From Flavobacteriales bacterium (GTDB lineage: Bacteria; Bacteroidota; Bacteroidia; Flavobacteriales_F; PHOS-HE28): a DNA stretch of 64,000 nucleotides. The DNA is taken from positions 186,001 to 250,000 of the forward strand of contig JADKJM010000008.1 of NCBI GenBank assembly GCA_016721005.1, written 5' to 3'. The translations under genes were made by a program, and so were the position numbers. Shown in pieces: positions 8,391 to 18,234 of the stretch. How positions within the stretch are numbered: the first letter of the stretch is position 1; each line of letters begins with the position of its first letter. The notes under the pieces are model-generated. The model was not told the DNA's origin, did not search any database, and worked only from the letters and a program-made list of their open reading frames with translations.

Positions 8391-9497
8391 AACCCATTAG
8401 TTCATTAACTAAACGACGCGAATTTTTCCAGCATAGGTCCATTTGAAGGGTGCCGCCCGTTGCTCGTTGTAGGTTCTGATGTACTCCATGATCTGGTCGA
8501 CGAGTTGTTTGGTGGACTTCCAGACGCCGTTCTTCAAGACGTCCTTGGCCAGCATGTTGAACCAGATCTCGATCTGATTGAGCCAAGATGAGTAGGTGGG
8601 CGTGAAGTGCATGGTGATCTTCCGTTTGGGTTTCAACCAGGCCTTCACCTCCTTGATTTATGCACGGCCAGATTGTCCGTGATGATGTGCAGATGGTTGT
8701 TGCGGAAGGTGCGGTCGAGCTTCTTGAGGAAGGTCAGGAAGGTGGTTGCGTTGTTGGCTTTGACCGGTGTTGCGGTTATCATTCCGGTATGCACGGCAAG
8801 GGCGGCCATGAGGGCCACGGTACCATTGCGCTTGTAGGTTGCCGTCATGCGCTTGGGCGTGCCCGCCCGAAGTGGGAGTATCGGCTGTGTGCGGTCCAGT
8901 GCCTGTATCTGGGTTTTCTCGTCCACGCTCAACACGATGGCGTTCGCTGGCGGGTCCATATACAGACCGATGATGGTGAGCATCTTGGGCTCGAATTCAG
9001 GGTCAGGACTTTTCCCGCACCAGTACTCGGTCTTGTGCGGTTTCAGATCAGCGTGCTTGAGGATCAGATGAACGGCGCTCTGACTGATGCCCACTTCTGA
9101 TGCGATGCGCTCCTGAGACCAATTGGTATAGCCGCCCGTAGGCTTCTCGCACGCTTTCTGGACCACGCGTGCCTTCTGCTGAGCAGTGATCGTTCTAGCT
9201 TGCCCGGACGAGGGGCGTCCTTCAACCCGGCTACGCCCAGTTTTCTGAACCGGTTGCGCCACTTGTTCACCGTAGGGCGGGTCATCCCGGTGCGCTTGAT
9301 GATCCCATCCAGACTGTGACCATCATGGCTCAACACGATCACCTGCGCACGCAGACCGTATCGACGCTCCAACTTGTGGGAGCGGACCATCGCCTCAAGT
9401 TCCATGCGTTGCTCTTCGCTTACAGGGATCGGTTTTGCAGTTCGTGCCATGCCGCGAATATAGCACTATTAGTTTATCTATTACATGGTTATAACAC
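8384..9497 (-). mobile_element. IS630-type insertion sequence
   Basis: This 1114-bp element is flanked by TA on both sides (8382-8383 and 9498-9499), the target duplication typical of the IS630/Tc1 group. The ends are imperfect inverted repeats beginning GTGTCATAACC on the left and GTGTTATAACC on the right. It carries one transposase gene on the minus strand, split into three frames. The element interrupts a hypothetical gene, and removing it restores that gene's frame. Confidence 0.88.
8409..9450 (-). pseudogene. IS630-family transposase, broken by two frameshifts
   Basis: Three overlapping frames together make one full-length transposase. Bases 9450 to about 9210 encode the N-terminal helix-turn-helix half (GIIKRTGMTRPTVNKWRNRF). 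Bases about 9262-8645 encode the middle, with SVDEKTQIQALDR (first catalytic Asp) and HIITDNLAVH (second Asp). Bases 8648-8409 encode the end, with SSWLNQIEIWFN (catalytic Glu). The shifts fall near 9208 and near 8655. The second looks like loss of one base inside a His-Lys-Ser codon run. The DDE triad is present but not in one frame, so the element is likely inactive unless frameshifting or sequence error explains it. Confidence 0.88.
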
Positions 9498-9602
9498 TAG
9501 TTGCAAGAGGAGCCCGCGCTGCCGCATCATGCGCTCCACCGTCGGATACAACAGCCGGGCCTCCGTCAGTTTCACTTCCAGGTGCTCCAGCGGGATGGCC
9601 AT
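9489..9602 (-). pseudogene. 5' part of the hypothetical gene split by IS630
   Basis: From an ATG at 9600-9602 the minus strand encodes about 35 residues (MAIPLEHLEVKLTEAR, then YPTVERMMRQRG) before entering the insertion element. The stop at 9489-9491 is inside the element. The frame is open further upstream, so the true start may be beyond 9602. It joins in frame with the 7872-8390 portion once the element and one TA are removed. Confidence 0.65.
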
Positions 9603-9770
9603 GCTTCCCAAAGGTGGCTTGGCGCCGGTCACTTGGCTCAGCGGCGGATCGGCCGTTCCCAACAGGGGGCGGTGGATTCCATCCCGCCGGGTATGCGCAG
9701 CCCTCGGAGCGGTCTTCCGTCCTCGGAGTCCCTGTGACGCGGATCCTTGTGGACATTCACGCCATCATGG

Positions 9771-9911
9771 TGACGAGACTGCGGCTCAAAGCCGCAGTGA
9801 CGGCTACGGGGGTGAGGACTTCGGGGAAGGCCGACATGATGAAGTGTAGGATCCGTTCGCGGGTACATCCCGCGCGTTCGTCACTGCGGCTTTGAGCCGC
9901 AGTCTCGTTAG
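9771..9911. repeat. Two palindromic dispersed repeats in opposite orientation
   Basis: Copies at 9771-9809 and 9879-9911 share CGAGACTGCGGC...GCCGCAGTGACG and its reverse complement. The same short palindrome recurs at 55.4, 56.9, 58.7, 60.2, 60.6 and 63.8 kb. The rest of the 9603-10054 interval shows no gene I can support. Confidence 0.8.
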
Positions 9912-10054
9912 CCCTAGCCGAATACCCTGTTGCGGTGATGTCCATCTACCTCGGCAGTGGCCCACCCGCTCCAAATGATCCTTCCTCCCTGCTTCACCAT
10001 TCTTCCGCAAGCTTCTCGCAAGGCTAGTTTTGCGGCCCATCGAATTCGTTCCTC

Positions 10055-11458
10055 ATGACCCTGATCCGCTCCATCTCTGGCATCCGCGGCACCATCGGCG
10101 GTGCGCCGGGCGAAGGCCTGACCCCGCTCGACGTGGTACGGTACACCTCTGCGTTCGCGTCACTGATGCGGAAGCATGCTTCCACGGCAAAAGGAGAACG
10201 TCCTTCCATTGTGTTGGGTCGTGATGCGCGGATCAGCGGACCGATGGTGGCCGACCTGGTGCGCGGCACCTTGGTGGGCATGGGCTTCGATGTGATCGAT
10301 CTCGGACTGGCCACCACGCCCACGGTGGAGATGGCCGTGCCGGGAGAACGCGCGGCGGGAGGCATCATCCTTACCGCCAGCCACAACCCCGCGCAATGGA
10401 ATGCTTTGAAGTTGCTCAACGCCACCGGTGAATTCATCAGCGCGGCGGATGGCGCCGAGGTGTTGCGCATTGCGGAGAGCGGTGCGATGGATTTCGCGCC
10501 GGTGGATGGATTGGGTACCGTGCGAAGCGATAGCAGTTGGACGAAGAAGCACATCGATGCCATTCTTGCGTTGGACCTGGTGGATGGAATAGCGATCCGC
10601 GCGGCACACTTCACCGTGGTGGTGGATGCGGTGAACAGCGTGGGCGGTGTGGTGGTGCCGCAACTGCTCGAAGCCTTGGGCGTGGAAACGGTAAGGATCC
10701 ATTGCGAACCGAACGGACGGTTCCCGCACAACCCGGAACCGTTGCCGGAACACTTGGTGGATCTGTGTGAAGCGGTGGTGAAGAGCAAGGCACACTTCGG
10801 CATCGCGGTGGATCCGGACGTGGATCGCTTGGCCATGGTCTGCGAGGACGGCAGCTTCTTCGGCGAGGAATACACGCTGGTGGCGTGCGCGGACCATGTA
10901 CTCGCGCATCGGCCGGGCGATACCGTGAGCAACCTCAGCAGCACGCGGGCATTGGATGATGTCGCCATCAAACACGGTCGTAAGCGCCACGCAAGCGCGG
11001 TGGGAGAGGTGAATGTGGTGGAGACGATGAAGGCTGTCGGTGCAGCGATAGGTGGCGAAGGCAACGGCGGAGTGATCCTCGGCGAGTTGCACTACGGCCG
11101 CGATGCACTGGTCGGCATCGCGCTCTTCCTCACGTTGCTGGCCAAGAGCGGGAAGTCCTGCACGGCGTTGCGCAAGAGCTACCCCGATTACTTCATCAGC
11201 AAGAACAAGATCGAATTGCAGGCAGGCATGGATGTGCAAGCGATCGTGGATGCGATGGAGAAGAAGCACGCATCACAACCGCACAGCACGGTGGATGGCC
11301 TTCGCATCGAGTTCGGGAATACGTGGGTACATCTGCGGAAGAGCAATACCGAGCCGATCATCCGGATCTACGCGGAGGCGGGAACGAAGGAGGAGGCGGA
11401 TGGCCTAGCTGCACGGATCATGAATGAAATTGCGGAGGTGGCAGGGATATCGGTCTGA
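10055..11458 (+). CDS. glmM: Phosphoglucosamine mutase
   Basis: It encodes 467 residues from an ATG. GlmM converts glucosamine-6-phosphate to glucosamine-1-phosphate, a cytosolic step towards UDP-GlcNAc for peptidoglycan. The phosphoserine loop TASHNP is at about residues 108-112 (Ser109), the metal loop DPDVDR at 253-258, and the C-terminal phosphate loop RKSNTEPIIRIY near 428-440. Length is normal for the phosphohexomutase superfamily. A phosphomannomutase/phosphoglucomutase role cannot be fully excluded from motifs. A cysteine desulfurase follows after a 116-bp spacer carrying an inverted repeat. Confidence 0.88.
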   Translation: MTLIRSISGIRGTIGGAPGEGLTPLDVVRYTSAFASLMRKHASTAKGERPSIVLGRDARISGPMVADLVRGTLVGMGFDVIDLGLATTPTVEMAVPGERAAGGIILTASHNPAQWNALKLLNATGEFISAADGAEVLRIAESGAMDFAPVDGLGTVRSDSSWTKKHIDAILALDLVDGIAIRAAHFTVVVDAVNSVGGVVVPQLLEALGVETVRIHCEPNGRFPHNPEPLPEHLVDLCEAVVKSKAHFGIAVDPDVDRLAMVCEDGSFFGEEYTLVACADHVLAHRPGDTVSNLSSTRALDDVAIKHGRKRHASAVGEVNVVETMKAVGAAIGGEGNGGVILGELHYGRDALVGIALFLTLLAKSGKSCTALRKSYPDYFISKNKIELQAGMDVQAIVDAMEKKHASQPHSTVDGLRIEFGNTWVHLRKSNTEPIIRIYAEAGTKEEADGLAARIMNEIAEVAGISV

Positions 11459-11574
11459 CATGTGACCATTGGTCCATGTGGCCATGTGCTCATGAGGCCT
11501 TCGCAAGATTTTTCGCAGGATCGCCGATCTTTGGCCGCACTCATGGCCACATGGATACATGAGCACATGGTCAC
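11459..11574. repeat. Imperfect inverted repeat between glmM and the desulfurase gene
   Basis: The spacer is made of reiterated words such as TGTGACCAT, CATGTGGCCATG and GAGCACATGGTCACATG. Its left third is nearly the reverse complement of its right third, around an AT-rich centre. It could form a long hairpin. It may act as a terminator or be a dispersed repeat; no T-tract is seen. Confidence 0.6.
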
Positions 11575-12723
11575 ATGAACCGGATCTACCTCGACAACGC
11601 CGCTACCACACCACTCGCCCCGGAGGTCTTCGAGGCGATGTTGCCTTACTTGAAGGAGCATTTCGGTAATCCCTCGGCGGTCCATGCCTTCGGGCGCAGG
11701 ACGCGCGCGGCGGTGGAACAAGCACGACGCACTGTGGCTGGTTTGTTGAACTGCGCTCCCGGCGAGATCATCTTCACCAGCGGTGGCACCGAGGCCGACA
11801 ACATGGTGTTGAACGGCGCCGTGCGCGATCTTGGGGTGAAGCACCTCATCACCTCACCGGTCGAGCACCATGCGGTGGAACTCCCTGCGCACGCGCTGGC
11901 GAACAGTGGGACGCAGATCCACTGGTTGCGCGTGGAAGCCGATGGCCGGCCGGACCTCGCACACTTGGAAGAGTTGTTGAAAGCGACCAAGGGACAAGGC
12001 GTGTTGGTATCGCTCATGCATGCCAACAACGAGATCGGGACACGCACCGACCTGCATGCGGTCGGCGGGCTTTGCCGGAAATACGGCGCGCTTTTCCACA
12101 GCGACACCGTGCAGACGATGGGGCATTACCGCTTCGACCTGGAGAACACGCCGATCGACTTCCTGGCCTGTGCCGCGCACAAATTCCACGGACCCAAGGG
12201 GGTGGGCTTTTTGTACATGCGCAGCGGAGCCGGTCTGAAGCCGATGATCCTCGGCGGATCACAGGAGCGCAACATGCGGGCGGGCACGGAGAACATCGCG
12301 GGCATCGTCGGGTTGGCCAAGGCGATGGAATTGGCCTACCATGATCTGGAGCAACACCAAGCGCACATCCAAGGCTTGAAGGACCTGTTGAAGAAGCGCT
12401 TGGAGGAGGAGATCCCAGGCGTGGGTTTCAACGGTGATCCCGGCCCCGACAGTTTGTACACGGTGCTCAGCGTGCGCTTCGCAGACGATGGCAAGAGCGA
12501 GATGCTGCTGTACAACCTCGACATAGAAGGCGTGGCGTGCAGCGGCGGCAGCGCATGCAGCAGCGGAAGCAACAAAGGCAGTCATGTACTCGGTGCGTTG
12601 TATCCCGAGCGGCCCGGCGCGAACATCCGCTTCTCGTTCAGCCGGTACTCCACGGCGGCGGAGGTTGAACATGCGGTAAGCGTGTTGAAGCGGATCTTCC
12701 AGTTGGTGCCGACGAAGGCTTAG
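11575..12723 (+). CDS. Cysteine desulfurase (IscS/NifS family)
   Basis: It encodes 382 residues, a pyridoxal-phosphate enzyme that removes sulfur from cysteine for iron-sulfur clusters and thiolated tRNA. The N-terminus YLDNAATTP is characteristic. The PLP lysine lies in AAHKFHGPKG at residue 203. The active-site cysteine loop is SACSSGS (Cys328). The relatively short loop and overall length fit group I (IscS/NifS) enzymes rather than SufS. No isc scaffold genes are adjacent, so the exact name is left open. Confidence 0.9.
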   Translation: MNRIYLDNAATTPLAPEVFEAMLPYLKEHFGNPSAVHAFGRRTRAAVEQARRTVAGLLNCAPGEIIFTSGGTEADNMVLNGAVRDLGVKHLITSPVEHHAVELPAHALANSGTQIHWLRVEADGRPDLAHLEELLKATKGQGVLVSLMHANNEIGTRTDLHAVGGLCRKYGALFHSDTVQTMGHYRFDLENTPIDFLACAAHKFHGPKGVGFLYMRSGAGLKPMILGGSQERNMRAGTENIAGIVGLAKAMELAYHDLEQHQAHIQGLKDLLKKRLEEEIPGVGFNGDPGPDSLYTVLSVRFADDGKSEMLLYNLDIEGVACSGGSACSSGSNKGSHVLGALYPERPGANIRFSFSRYSTAAEVEHAVSVLKRIFQLVPTKA

Positions 12724-12808
12724 TCGTCAGCGCCTGGCGATCACGAACGGGCCGAATACAGAGGAAGCGTGCCAATGGATAGACTACCCGAACACCTGCA
12801 CACTGGTC

Positions 12809-13228
12809 CTACTTACAGTATTGCTTAATCTCGAAATCGGCCAGTCCACCAGTAAGTTTCCAATCCTCACAGGCCAGATCCAAATGGCCTGCCTCATTGT
12901 GTACTGTGGCCCGAGTCAGGTGCAGGATGCGACATTGCTTTTCAACGGTACAGAGTCCGATGGACCGGTCCAAGTCTTCCACGGCTCCTGAATAGTCGCC
13001 CATACGACCCTTTACTGTGCCGCGCAAGTGCAGGATGGACATGTCCCCGGGCTTGATGGAGTCAGCCTTGTTCATCATCCCAAGCGCGTCCTTCCACTTG
13101 CCCATTGCTCCAAGGTCATCCGCCCGTCCGATATACATGCGAACGCTATCCTCCTTGGTTGGTGGGGGTGGTTGTTGCCCGCAAGCAACCATAGTGAACA
13201 ATAGCAGCATCCAGATCATATTTCTCAT
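12809..13228 (-). CDS. TPR-like lipoprotein
   Basis: The ATG at 13226-13228 gives 139 residues with a lipoprotein signal (MLLLFTMVAC-G), which fixes this start over longer upstream frames. The mature part begins with a proline-rich linker. It then has at least two tetratricopeptide-like helical pairs (GKWKDALGMMNKADSIKPGD and GDYSGAVEDLDRSIGLC). It is probably anchored in a membrane facing the periplasm. Function is unknown. Confidence 0.75.
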   Translation of the reverse strand: MRNMIWMLLLFTMVACGQQPPPPTKEDSVRMYIGRADDLGAMGKWKDALGMMNKADSIKPGDMSILHLRGTVKGRMGDYSGAVEDLDRSIGLCTVEKQCRILHLTRATVHNEAGHLDLACEDWKLTGGLADFEIKQYCK

Positions 13229-13347
13229 GAGGCCGAAATTACTGGTATGGCACGCACTTCCTCTGCACGACCGTTCCTCGATCCGGTAGTGCTGATCCAT
13301 TGCTCCCAAGATGAACTAGCCTGCATAAGACTCTACGGGAGTGTGAC

Positions 13348-13899
13348 CTAACCCTCCATTCTCCGCTTCGCCTCCATCGCCCAGCCCAATTCATCAAACA
13401 GGTGCTTGGCGCGCTTGGCCCATGCGTCGGGTTCAGCAGGCGTCCCGTCCTCTGCGAACGCATCGCCCACTTTCGGAACCGGCATGTGCGCGACCACCCA
13501 CGCTTTGATCTTCCATAGCGAGAAGAGGATGGAAGTGATCACCTGCGTGCCACCGAAAGATCCATCCGAACACGTGCAGATCGCCAAGGGCTTTCGCTTC
13601 CATTCATCGGTGAGCAGGTCCACGATGTTCTTCACACTTGCCGGATAGCCGCCGTTGTACTCGGGTGTCACGAGGATCACGCCATCCGCACGGCGCACAC
13701 GTTCCGCGAAGTCCACTACGCGTGCGTCCGGGTCCTTCTGGTAGCGAAGGCGTTCATGGAAGAGCGGGAAGGCGTATTCCTTCAGGTCGAGGATCTCCGC
13801 GGTGTTGGCGGTCTGCGTGATGCTGTTCAACAGAAAGAGCGCCGCGCGATGGCTCTTGCGGCCTTCACGGATACTGCCGGAGATGATGACGATATGCAT
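13348..13899 (-). CDS. NAD(P)H-dependent FMN reductase
   Basis: It encodes 183 residues and belongs to the flavodoxin-like NADPH-dependent FMN reductase family (SsuE/azoreductase type). The N-terminal phosphate-binding loop GSIREGRKSHRAA is at residues 8-20. The FMN-ring motif is TPEYNGGYPASVKN near residue 78. The substrate is not predictable. Length and motifs are normal and no partner gene is evident. Confidence 0.88.
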   Translation of the reverse strand: MHIVIISGSIREGRKSHRAALFLLNSITQTANTAEILDLKEYAFPLFHERLRYQKDPDARVVDFAERVRRADGVILVTPEYNGGYPASVKNIVDLLTDEWKRKPLAICTCSDGSFGGTQVITSILFSLWKIKAWVVAHMPVPKVGDAFAEDGTPAEPDAWAKRAKHLFDELGWAMEAKRRMEG

Positions 13900-13929
13900 G
13901 GGACAGAATGGGTAAGGTATCGCGGTCGA

Positions 13930-16900
13930 TCACTCCTTCATGGCGCGCACCACCACCACGCGGTCATCGAGTTTCAAGCGCACCATGTACAGTCCGGTCG
14001 GGAACGCCGCGAGATCCACGGGGATCCGATCCGTGCCGCGCAGCGCGACCCGTTGCGTGTGCAGCATGCGGCCGTTGATGTCCAGTACGTCCATGTCCGC
14101 ATCACCCAGCAGTCCGCTCACCACCAGCGTCGTGTTCCCGTTCGATGGATTGGGTTGGACGGACACCTCAGAAGGCGCACTGATCTCATCCAGCCCGACA
14201 CCGATCGCAACGGTGAACGCCTTGTGCAGGGCACGTCCGAATTCATTCGGGAAGTACTCCACGATCACACCGTTCGGTTTCTTCAACCGTGCGAAGCCGG
14301 AACCGGCGTCCGGATCGGCCCAGTAGCTCAGTCCGTCGTTGCCGCTGTCGATCATCTCGAAGGTGTAGCAGCCGTTGGCCAGGTGCAGTGTGTCGATGTA
14401 TTGCGTGTTCGCGGTGTGGACATTGCGGCTCAGGAGCACATTGCCCGCGAGGTCGAGCACGCGCACCGATGTTTCGTACGGACGATTGTTGGTCTTGTAA
14501 TGCAGCAACACGTCGTGCGTGTACACCACCGGCAGGACGAATTCGGCGGTGTAGCTGTCGTTATCCGCGTACTGATCGGCTACGCCGTTCGGTTGGCTCA
14601 CGGTCACGGTGAATTCCCGGTCGGCATCACCGGCCCAAAAGGACTCGCTCGGGATCGGCAGTTCCACATCGACGTGTTGCATGTGTTTCAAGAGTCCCGT
14701 CCAATTGTACGTGACCGATGTTCCACCACTTACCTGATAGGTGAAGGTGGCACTCGTGAGGTCCTGTGCGCCCGCGTTGCGCAACACCACCATCGGTGCG
14801 CGGCAGATCGGGTTCTCGCGACGCCATTGGTCGGTCCTGCTCGGCCGCTTCACTTCGTAGATCTCCGCATCCACTTGGTGCGCTGCGGGTCCGTACTCCA
14901 TCAGGTCCATGTTGATCACATAGTTCCCGCCACCCATGCCGAGGTTGTTGGATGGCACAGGCGTGATGGAATAGTCCAAGGTCGCCGTGCCCCCGGAAGT
15001 CAAGCCCGGCAAGGTCACTTCGTGATCCTTCACCACATCACCCGGACACCATCCTTCGCGGCTGCCGAGCCACGTACCTCCTTGCGGATACACCGGATTC
15101 AGTGCGCAATCGTTCGTCTGCCAGATGTGCCACGCATCGATCTGGGTCCCGTTCAACCGAACGGAATGCGTGTTGTCCTTCCACTCGCAGCAATGCGGGT
15201 AGGCGCCCGTGTTGCTGTTGTGACCGTGGCCGGTCAGTCGTGTGCGCAAGGACCACTGCGTGGCTTCGGGACTCAACTGCACATTCACCGGAGGCAGTGC
15301 GATATCACCACTGAGATCCGCGTAACTGCGACTGGTAAGCCCGCCCCATGGACGTTGATGGCCCACCAACGGACGTGGCGGAACTCCTTCGATCATCTCG
15401 AATTCCAGATCGATCAGCTCCTGCTGGTTGCCGGCGCTCAGGTCCACGCTGTCGCGCAGCATCCATTGGTAATCCGTCACGTCGTAGGTCCAACGGAATC
15501 CTGCGCTTCCGAGGGTGAGGTTGATGCCATAGGGCGTGATGTAGCGGCCGATCTCCCAATCGTTCACCACCTCGAAGGGCGTTGCGTAATACTCCAGCGT
15601 GTCGTTCAGGTCCGTCACCGAATTGGATTGGATCGAATCGATCATCGCACCGGTTGGATCGAACGTGTAGTTCATTCCACCCAACCACGCGAAGAGGGTG
15701 TCGGTCGGGACGATCACGTTGCCGTTCACCGCGAAGTGTTCCTCGGTGAGCAATGGCTTGGTCTCCGCTTCAGAGATGATGAGTGTGTCCAACGTGGAAA
15801 CAAGATCGGCCTGCACCAAGGTCATGTCCGGCCGGACCGTGGCTACCACCGCGTTCTGGAACAGTTCGGTGGCGCGTCGGTCCGCGCGACGAACAGTGCC
15901 CATCGCCACCGCACCATGTGCAGGATCAGCGCTGTTCATCAAATGATGCACGTCGGCCGCGCCATCGCAGTGGAAGGAGTAGAGCAGATCGGCCGCGTTG
16001 GGGTGCGTGGCATCGATCGCCTTGTCCTTCCATGCGGCGATGTTCGCCGCACTGACCTCGGCCGCGAAGACGTTGACCTCATCGAGCAGGCCCGGATAGG
16101 GCACGTTCCCGTCGATCCCGCTGGCCAGTTTCATGCGCGTGATCCCCGTGAGCGGCTTTGTCTTACCGGTGCCGGAGTGCCACAGCGTTCCGTTCAGGTA
16201 GATGCGCATGGTTCCGGTCGCGGTGTTCTTCACAAAAGCCCAGTGGTTCCATTGTCCTTCCACATTCGCCGGTACGGTCACCTTGTCGATGCGGTCGTAT
16301 CCGCCGCCATCATTGCCCGCATCCCAGTACACATGGCCATCGCTCCACGGCAGGTGGATGTTCAATAGGCGACGTCCTTGATCGTCCACGGCTTCCAGCA
16401 CGGAGGTGTTCACCGCTGGAATGATGTCATCACCCCACACCCGGAAGGTGATCGTGATCGCGGTGCCCAGCGTGGAGAACCCCGCTGCATCCACACCGAC
16501 GAAGTCGTCGTTCACTTCGAGGAAACCATCACGACCGTTCTCGGTGAGTGCTGTGCCCGTCGGAGCATCGGAAGCGATCAACGCGGCTCCATTTGCACCT
16601 GCCGACTCCACTGCGAGGTCCACGATCAGGTTCGATGTGCCGTCCCAATCGAAGGGTTGGATGAAGGTGAAGCGCTGTTCGCCTGCGGTGGTAATGAGGT
16701 CCGAAGTGGGGAGGTCGTACACCGTGGTGAGGCCGACGCCATCGAACGCGGATAGGGTGGAGGCACTGGTCTGCTTCAGTCGGATCACGAATCGATCGAT
16801 GGTTCCTGCCCCCGTGCCATCCGAGAACAGGCCGAGTTCATGGATCGGTCCGGGTTGAAGTCCAGCGGTGGTCAGTTCCGTGGCTGTGATCAAATACTGC

Positions 16901-17400
16901 CCGCGATTGGTTCCCAAAGCGGGCGAAAGCAACTCGCTCTCCAACGTGTTCGCATCCCCAATGCCATACACCGCTTCACTGTTGACCGATCCGATCGTAC
17001 GTCTCGCAAGCGCTGTTTGCCGCTCGTTGTACTGCAACGTGGAAGCACGTTCAACGCTGGGCGGAACCTGTGCCGCCACTTTGAAGTACGGGTGCGTTTG
17101 CGCTGTACTATCCAGCACCCCGGTATGCTCATGGATCTGGTTGTAGGTGAGGTAGTCCCACTCGCCACAGGCATACTGGTCCTGCGTGGTCTGCGCATCG
17201 CACTTCAATGTGTGGTGCATCAGCACCTTGCGGAAGGTGTGCGTGCTGTCCGGGAACACGTACCAGCCACGCCGTTGCGTGATGTCGCTGAAGGTGAGCG
17301 TCTGCACGCGGATCGTATCCTGTGCCAGCAGCGCGGTGGTGCTGAAGCCAAGGACGAGAAGAACAAGGATGTGGCGGTACGAGGTAGTGATCAGTGTCAT
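13930..17400 (-). CDS. PNGase F-like secreted protein with LamG insert and T9SS tail
   Basis: It encodes 1156 residues from the ATG at 17398-17400, chosen because a signal peptide (ILVLLVLGFSTTALLA-Q) follows. Residues about 28-130 resemble the N-terminal domain of peptide-N-glycosidase F-related proteins, with LKC...ACGEWDYLTY at 66-86. Residues about 320-485 look like a LamG/concanavalin-type domain (NIHLPWSDGHVYWD, NHWAFVKNTATGTMRIYLNG). Around 715-800 the GHGHN and GTWLGSREGWCPGD segments match the PNGase F C-terminal domain. The end is a T9SS type A sorting domain (VQPNPSNG). It may remove N-glycans from host or environmental glycoproteins at the cell surface. Activity is inferred. Confidence 0.8.
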   Translation of the reverse strand: MTLITTSYRHILVLLVLGFSTTALLAQDTIRVQTLTFSDITQRRGWYVFPDSTHTFRKVLMHHTLKCDAQTTQDQYACGEWDYLTYNQIHEHTGVLDSTAQTHPYFKVAAQVPPSVERASTLQYNERQTALARRTIGSVNSEAVYGIGDANTLESELLSPALGTNRGQYLITATELTTAGLQPGPIHELGLFSDGTGAGTIDRFVIRLKQTSASTLSAFDGVGLTTVYDLPTSDLITTAGEQRFTFIQPFDWDGTSNLIVDLAVESAGANGAALIASDAPTGTALTENGRDGFLEVNDDFVGVDAAGFSTLGTAITITFRVWGDDIIPAVNTSVLEAVDDQGRRLLNIHLPWSDGHVYWDAGNDGGGYDRIDKVTVPANVEGQWNHWAFVKNTATGTMRIYLNGTLWHSGTGKTKPLTGITRMKLASGIDGNVPYPGLLDEVNVFAAEVSAANIAAWKDKAIDATHPNAADLLYSFHCDGAADVHHLMNSADPAHGAVAMGTVRRADRRATELFQNAVVATVRPDMTLVQADLVSTLDTLIISEAETKPLLTEEHFAVNGNVIVPTDTLFAWLGGMNYTFDPTGAMIDSIQSNSVTDLNDTLEYYATPFEVVNDWEIGRYITPYGINLTLGSAGFRWTYDVTDYQWMLRDSVDLSAGNQQELIDLEFEMIEGVPPRPLVGHQRPWGGLTSRSYADLSGDIALPPVNVQLSPEATQWSLRTRLTGHGHNSNTGAYPHCCEWKDNTHSVRLNGTQIDAWHIWQTNDCALNPVYPQGGTWLGSREGWCPGDVVKDHEVTLPGLTSGGTATLDYSITPVPSNNLGMGGGNYVINMDLMEYGPAAHQVDAEIYEVKRPSRTDQWRRENPICRAPMVVLRNAGAQDLTSATFTYQVSGGTSVTYNWTGLLKHMQHVDVELPIPSESFWAGDADREFTVTVSQPNGVADQYADNDSYTAEFVLPVVYTHDVLLHYKTNNRPYETSVRVLDLAGNVLLSRNVHTANTQYIDTLHLANGCYTFEMIDSGNDGLSYWADPDAGSGFARLKKPNGVIVEYFPNEFGRALHKAFTVAIGVGLDEISAPSEVSVQPNPSNGNTTLVVSGLLGDADMDVLDINGRMLHTQRVALRGTDRIPVDLAAFPTGLYMVRLKLDDRVVVVRAMKE

Positions 17401-17734
17401 GCCCACAATATAACAGGCACGGTTCGTTCGCCCGCGCCGATCGCTAGGGCAAACGTATTTACTCACCTATCGGTCCGGGCCTTCAGCCCCGGGATACATG
17501 ATCATCCCAGCCAAGGTGGTGGGCTGGGATGATCCGGGCCGTGCCCTCGACGCGATGAGAAGGGGGTGGCGTGGGCCCTGTTGAGGAAGGGCGAAAGCCG
17601 GGGCCGCCCCGGGGCGAAGCCAGGGGCAGGGGCCGAAGAGCCGGGGGAAGGTCCGACCACATGACCATGGCCCGGAAATTTGATGCATTTACCCTGCACC
17701 GATCGCAACGGTGCATCACGATCCTGAAAAACGA

Positions 17735-17760
17735 GAAAGGGGCCGCGATGGGCCCCTTTC
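17735..17760 (-). terminator. Terminator of the thrS-infC-rpmI-rplT cluster
   Basis: GAAAGGGGCC pairs with GGCCCCTTTC across a short loop, 18 bases past the rplT stop on the minus strand. Confidence 0.8.
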
Positions 17761-17778
17761 CACAATACGTGAGGTCGC

Positions 17779-18123
17779 TTACTTCACCTTGCTCACGATG
17801 GCTGCGAAGGCAGCGGCATCGCTGTAGGCGATCTCGGCGAGGGCCTTGCGGTCCAGATCGATGTTGGCGATCTTCAGTTTGTTCATCAGCACGCTGTAGC
17901 TGATCCCGTTCACACGGGCTGCAGCATTGATGCGCTGGATCCAGAGCGCGCGGAAATCGCGCTTCTTCAACCGGCGGCCATCATAGGCGTGGGTGAGGCC
18001 TTTCTCCACCGAGTTCTTCGCCACGGTGAGGATGTTCTTGCGGCGGCCATAGCTGCCTTTGGCCATTGCCAGGACCTTCTTCCTCCTGGCCTTACTTGCT
18101 ACTTTGTTCTGACTGCGTGGCAT
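17779..18123 (-). CDS. rplT: Large-subunit ribosomal protein L20
   Basis: It encodes 114 residues, full length for bL20. It begins MPRSQNKVASKARRKK and contains the GRRKN and RDFRALWIQRINAAAR segments that bind 23S rRNA. It is an assembly protein for the large subunit. It is the last gene of the conserved thrS-infC-rpmI-rplT cluster, with a hairpin terminator after it. In several bacteria L20 represses its own operon; no such element was identified here. Confidence 0.97.
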   Translation of the reverse strand: MPRSQNKVASKARRKKVLAMAKGSYGRRKNILTVAKNSVEKGLTHAYDGRRLKKRDFRALWIQRINAAARVNGISYSVLMNKLKIANIDLDRKALAEIAYSDAAAFAAIVSKVK

Positions 18124-18234
18124 GTTCCACTTGGGTTTTTGGACGTGAGCGTCATCCGCCGGACGGTGGATGGTCTTTGGTGCTGCACGACCTGGTTAAC
18201 GCTACCTATTGATCCCGGAGCGGTTGGGGGGGTT

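Noticed and set aside
10024..11269. Long minus-strand frames opposite glmM
   Set aside because: They are shadows of the GC-rich coding frame; glmM motifs are clear on the plus strand.
13756..16368. 870-codon open frame antisense to the PNGase F-like gene
   Set aside because: It mirrors the codon bias of the real minus-strand gene, is His/Arg/Val-rich, and has no domain or signal.
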